Shown: piece by piece, positions 62,235 through 64,000 of the stretch | Numbering within the stretch: position 1 is the first letter of the stretch | Layout of the letters: each line of letters begins with the position of its first letter | Assembly (NCBI RefSeq): GCF_002871005.1 | Contig: NZ_PHSN01000012.1 | Coordinates: forward strand, 1 to 64,000 | DNA: 64,000 nt | Reading direction: 5' to 3' | Origin: Acidimangrovimonas sediminis | GTDB taxonomy: Bacteria > Pseudomonadota > Alphaproteobacteria > Rhodobacterales > Rhodobacteraceae | Position numbers and translations under genes: made by a program | The notes under the pieces: model-generated | Seen by the model: only the letters and a program-made list of their open reading frames with translations | What the model was told of the DNA's origin: nothing | Database searches by the model: none

Positions 62235-63191
62235 CTAGCCGGCGAGAAGCGCCCGCGCGGTGCTCTCGTCGGTGATCAGGCCCGACAGCCGACCCGACAG
62301 CAGCACCGCGCGCAGCGGCTCCACCTTCTCGGCACCGCCGGCGAGGGCAACGATCCGGTCCTCGCCACCGTCCTCCAGCGACACGGAGAGGGTGCGCGAG
62401 GTCAGCGGAGTCTCCAGGATCCGCCCCTCGCGGTCGAAGAAATGGCCCAGCATCTCGCCCACCCCGCCGGCGCGGGCGATGGCGTCGATCTCGGCCGGCT
62501 CGATCATCCCCGAGGTGACCAGCTGGGTGTCGGGCTTCACCGTACCGATGCCCACGATCTTCAGCGGCGCGGCCTGCGCCAGCGCGAACACGTCGGCAAC
62601 CCCGCGCTGCGACAGCAGGACCTCGCGGTCCTCGGTCGAGTTGGCGAAGAACGGCACCGGCATCACGTAGGCCTGCGCCCCGGTCTTTTCCGCCAGCAGG
62701 TGCATCACGTCATGCGGGTTGGCGGCAAAGTTCCGCGTCAGCCCGCCAAGCAGCGAGACGAAGCGCAGCCCCTTGGTCGCCAGCCGCGGCATGGTGCGTA
62801 CCGCCTCGGCCAGCGTGCGGCCGTGGCCTAGACCGATCGTAAGCTCCTCCCCGCCCTCCAGCCAGCGGCGCAGCCAGGCCGCCCCGGCAAGCCCGAGGGT
62901 GCGCAAGGGAAGGCCCTCTTCCTCGAGGTCCGGCGCCACCTCGCAGGTGTCCAGCCCGAAGCGCGCGATCAGCGCCTGCTCCAGCTCGACGCATTCGACG
63001 ATGTCGCCCTCGATCGACACCTTGACCGCGCCCTCGGCCACCGCCCGCGCGATCAGCCGGTGCGCCTTGACCGAAGGCACGCCCAGACGTTCGGCCACCT
63101 CGGCCTGACGCAGCCCGCCGACGTAGTGCAGCCAGGCCGCCCGGATCGCCAGAGAGCGTTCGCTGTCGACGACGATGCGTTCCTTGGCCAT
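62235..63191 (-). CDS. SorC-family transcriptional regulator (EryD-like)
   Basis: A 318-residue SorC regulator. It has the N-terminal helix-turn-helix LRQAEVAERLGVPSVKAHRLI (about residues 27-47) and the sugar-binding domain with TIGLGHGRTLAEAV and SLLGGLTRNFAANPHDVMHLL. This branch includes EryD, the erythritol-locus repressor. It lies 62 bp after ribH on the same strand and may be co-transcribed with it behind the FMN riboswitch, an unusual link for a sugar regulator. Its own target is not evident in the window. Confidence 0.88.
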   Translation of the reverse strand: MAKERIVVDSERSLAIRAAWLHYVGGLRQAEVAERLGVPSVKAHRLIARAVAEGAVKVSIEGDIVECVELEQALIARFGLDTCEVAPDLEEEGLPLRTLGLAGAAWLRRWLEGGEELTIGLGHGRTLAEAVRTMPRLATKGLRFVSLLGGLTRNFAANPHDVMHLLAEKTGAQAYVMPVPFFANSTEDREVLLSQRGVADVFALAQAAPLKIVGIGTVKPDTQLVTSGMIEPAEIDAIARAGGVGEMLGHFFDREGRILETPLTSRTLSVSLEDGGEDRIVALAGGAEKVEPLRAVLLSGRLSGLITDESTARALLAG

Positions 63192-63253
63192 CGCGGTTTC
63201 CTTCCTCGGGAGACACAGGGCCGCGCCCCGTCGGGGGCGCGGCCCATCTGGTA

Positions 63254-63739
63254 TCAGCTCATCACCGAGCGCAGCTCGCGCAGCGGGGATTCGGCCAGCC
63301 GCGACTCCGTGTCCGCGACCATCAGAACGGCATCCGCGGCCTCGGCGCCCTTCTTGACGAAGTGCTCGCGGAAGAAGCCGACGTGTTCGGCCGTCGGCTG
63401 GAAGTGGTGCGGGGTCAGCGAGACGGAAAACACCGGCACGCCGGTATCCATCTGCGCCCGCATCAGCCCGTCGACCACGGCAGCGGCGACGAAGTCGTGG
63501 CGATAGATGCCGCCGTCGACGACAAGGGCGGCACAGACGATGCCGTCGTAGCGCCCGGTCTGCGCCAGCTTGCGCGCCAGCAGCGGCATCTCGAAGGCGC
63601 CGGGCACATCGTAGGCATCGGTTTCGGCGCGAGTACCGGCCTCGGTCAGCCGCGCCTCGAAGCCCACGAGGGCCTGGTCGACGATCTCGGCATGCCAGCG
63701 GGCCTTGATGAAGGCGATCTTGAGGGTCTTGTCAGTCAT
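63254..63739 (-). CDS. ribH: 6,7-dimethyl-8-ribityllumazine synthase, RibH2 type
   Basis: A 161-residue lumazine synthase that condenses 3,4-dihydroxy-2-butanone 4-phosphate with the ribityl-aminopyrimidine to the riboflavin precursor. It opens with KIAFIKARWHAEIVD, with the tryptophan stacking residue Trp-15, has YDVPGAFEMPLLA, and DGGIYRHDFVAAAV with the catalytic-position His-81. The pattern matches Brucella RibH2, a decameric paralogue, rather than the icosahedral RibH1. An FMN riboswitch lies directly upstream. Linked rib genes are absent, which also suits a RibH2 paralogue. Confidence 0.93.
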   Translation of the reverse strand: MTDKTLKIAFIKARWHAEIVDQALVGFEARLTEAGTRAETDAYDVPGAFEMPLLARKLAQTGRYDGIVCAALVVDGGIYRHDFVAAAVVDGLMRAQMDTGVPVFSVSLTPHHFQPTAEHVGFFREHFVKKGAEAADAVLMVADTESRLAESPLRELRSVMS

Positions 63740-63748
63740 GGAACCATT

Positions 63749-63776
63749 CCTTGCAGCGTTTCAAATGGCCCCAAGG
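63749..63776 (-). promoter_or_regulatory. Putative anti-Shine-Dalgarno stem of the ribH riboswitch
   Basis: In the minus-strand RNA CCUUG (63776-63772) can pair with CAAGG (63753-63749), which contains the AAGGA ribosome-binding site eight bases before the ribH ATG. This fits FMN-triggered closure of translation initiation, rather than a terminator. Confidence 0.5.
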
Positions 63777-63809
63777 CGTTCCGGACGGGCACCCTGACGG
63801 GTCCGCGCA

Positions 63810-63936
63810 CCGGTTCTCTTCCATCCGGACTATCACCGTCGGCCCCGGAATTTCACCGGTGTCTGCTGACCCTGCCGTGGCAGGCGCTCGCGGGCTGTCA
63901 CCGCCGGTGGGGAATTGCACCCCGCCCTGAGAACGT
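63810..63936 (-). ncRNA. FMN riboswitch (RFN element) upstream of ribH
   Basis: The minus strand reads, in order, TCAGGGCGGGGTGCAATTC, CCCACCGGCGGT, AGCCCGCGAGC, a variable stem, GGTCAGCAGAC, CCGGTGAAATTCCGG, GCCGACGGTGATAGTC and CCGGATGGAAGAGAA. These are the conserved blocks of the RFN aptamer and they close a six-helix junction. Binding of FMN should lower ribH expression. The remaining 60 bases to the window end may hold the promoter; I see no convincing boxes there. Confidence 0.95.
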
Positions 63937-64000
63937 GAAAGAGGTGGCCGCAAACGGCGACGAAGGCAAGAGCAAAGACCGAGGTTCCCATCTGCCTATA

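Overview
The window is GC-rich with tightly packed, often overlapping (ATGA/GTGA) genes. Its cobalamin genes (BluB, BluE and a BluF-like phosphatase beside CobP/CobT/CobS) and its fused and unfused Liv, Pot and Mal-type ABC systems point to an alphaproteobacterium, most likely of the Rhodobacter/Paracoccus/Rhodovulum group (Rhodobacterales). No rRNA, tRNA, CRISPR array, insertion sequence or prophage was seen. The assignment to this group is inferred from gene content and base composition only.

Region 1 (1-13064) is housekeeping cofactor synthesis. It holds the late aerobic cobalamin genes (cobQ cut by the window edge, bluB, the threonine-phosphate decarboxylase, cbiB, a bluE-type threonine kinase, a ribazole-phosphatase-like gene, cobP, cobT, cobS), then nadABC for NAD and panBC for pantothenate.

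Region 2 (13185-38440) is a catabolic island made of four transcription units. Each has a near copy of the 12-bp palindrome TTTAAGCTTAAA at its promoter, and a MarR-family regulator is encoded inside the island. The enzymes are a Rieske oxygenase with its reductase, an acyl-CoA ligase, a thiolase-fold protein without the nucleophilic cysteine paired with a DUF35 protein (the Ltp2-type retro-aldolase arrangement), a cyclase-family hydrolase with the isatin-hydrolase metal motif, a 2-aminobenzoyl-CoA monooxygenase/reductase-like fusion with its own ligase and thioesterase, beta-oxidation enzymes, and a branched-chain-amino-acid-type ABC importer. My reading is an indole-3-acetate (auxin)-like pathway: oxidation to dioxindole-3-acetate, CoA activation, retro-aldol release of acetyl-CoA and isatin, hydrolysis to isatinate, anthranilate, then the aerobic 2-aminobenzoyl-CoA route. 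The isatinate-to-anthranilate step has no obvious enzyme here.

Region 3 (38549-48210) is a second uptake/oxidation island: a PotABCD-type importer, an FAD-linked oxidase, a GlxA-type AraC regulator, an XRE-cupin regulator, and a divergent DapA-family lyase plus DAO-type oxidase. Its substrate is unknown, probably an amine or amino-acid derivative. A hipBA toxin-antitoxin pair with a clear palindromic operator (48301-49949) separates it from region 4.

Region 4 (50028-63936) is a sugar island. It has a Mal/Ugp-type ABC importer, two SorC-family regulators, a DeoR regulator, an EryC-like TIM-barrel epimerase, an HxlB-type SIS isomerase, a DhaK-DhaL kinase, EryI/DerI-like and EryH/LerI-like isomerases and a transaldolase. 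Together they fit conversion of a tetrulose such as L-erythrulose to D-erythrose 4-phosphate. Two promoters on opposite strands share the same layout: TTGCAA, a 17-nt spacer, and a TTACATNTGTAA palindrome over the -10. The region ends with a RibH2-type lumazine synthase behind an FMN riboswitch.
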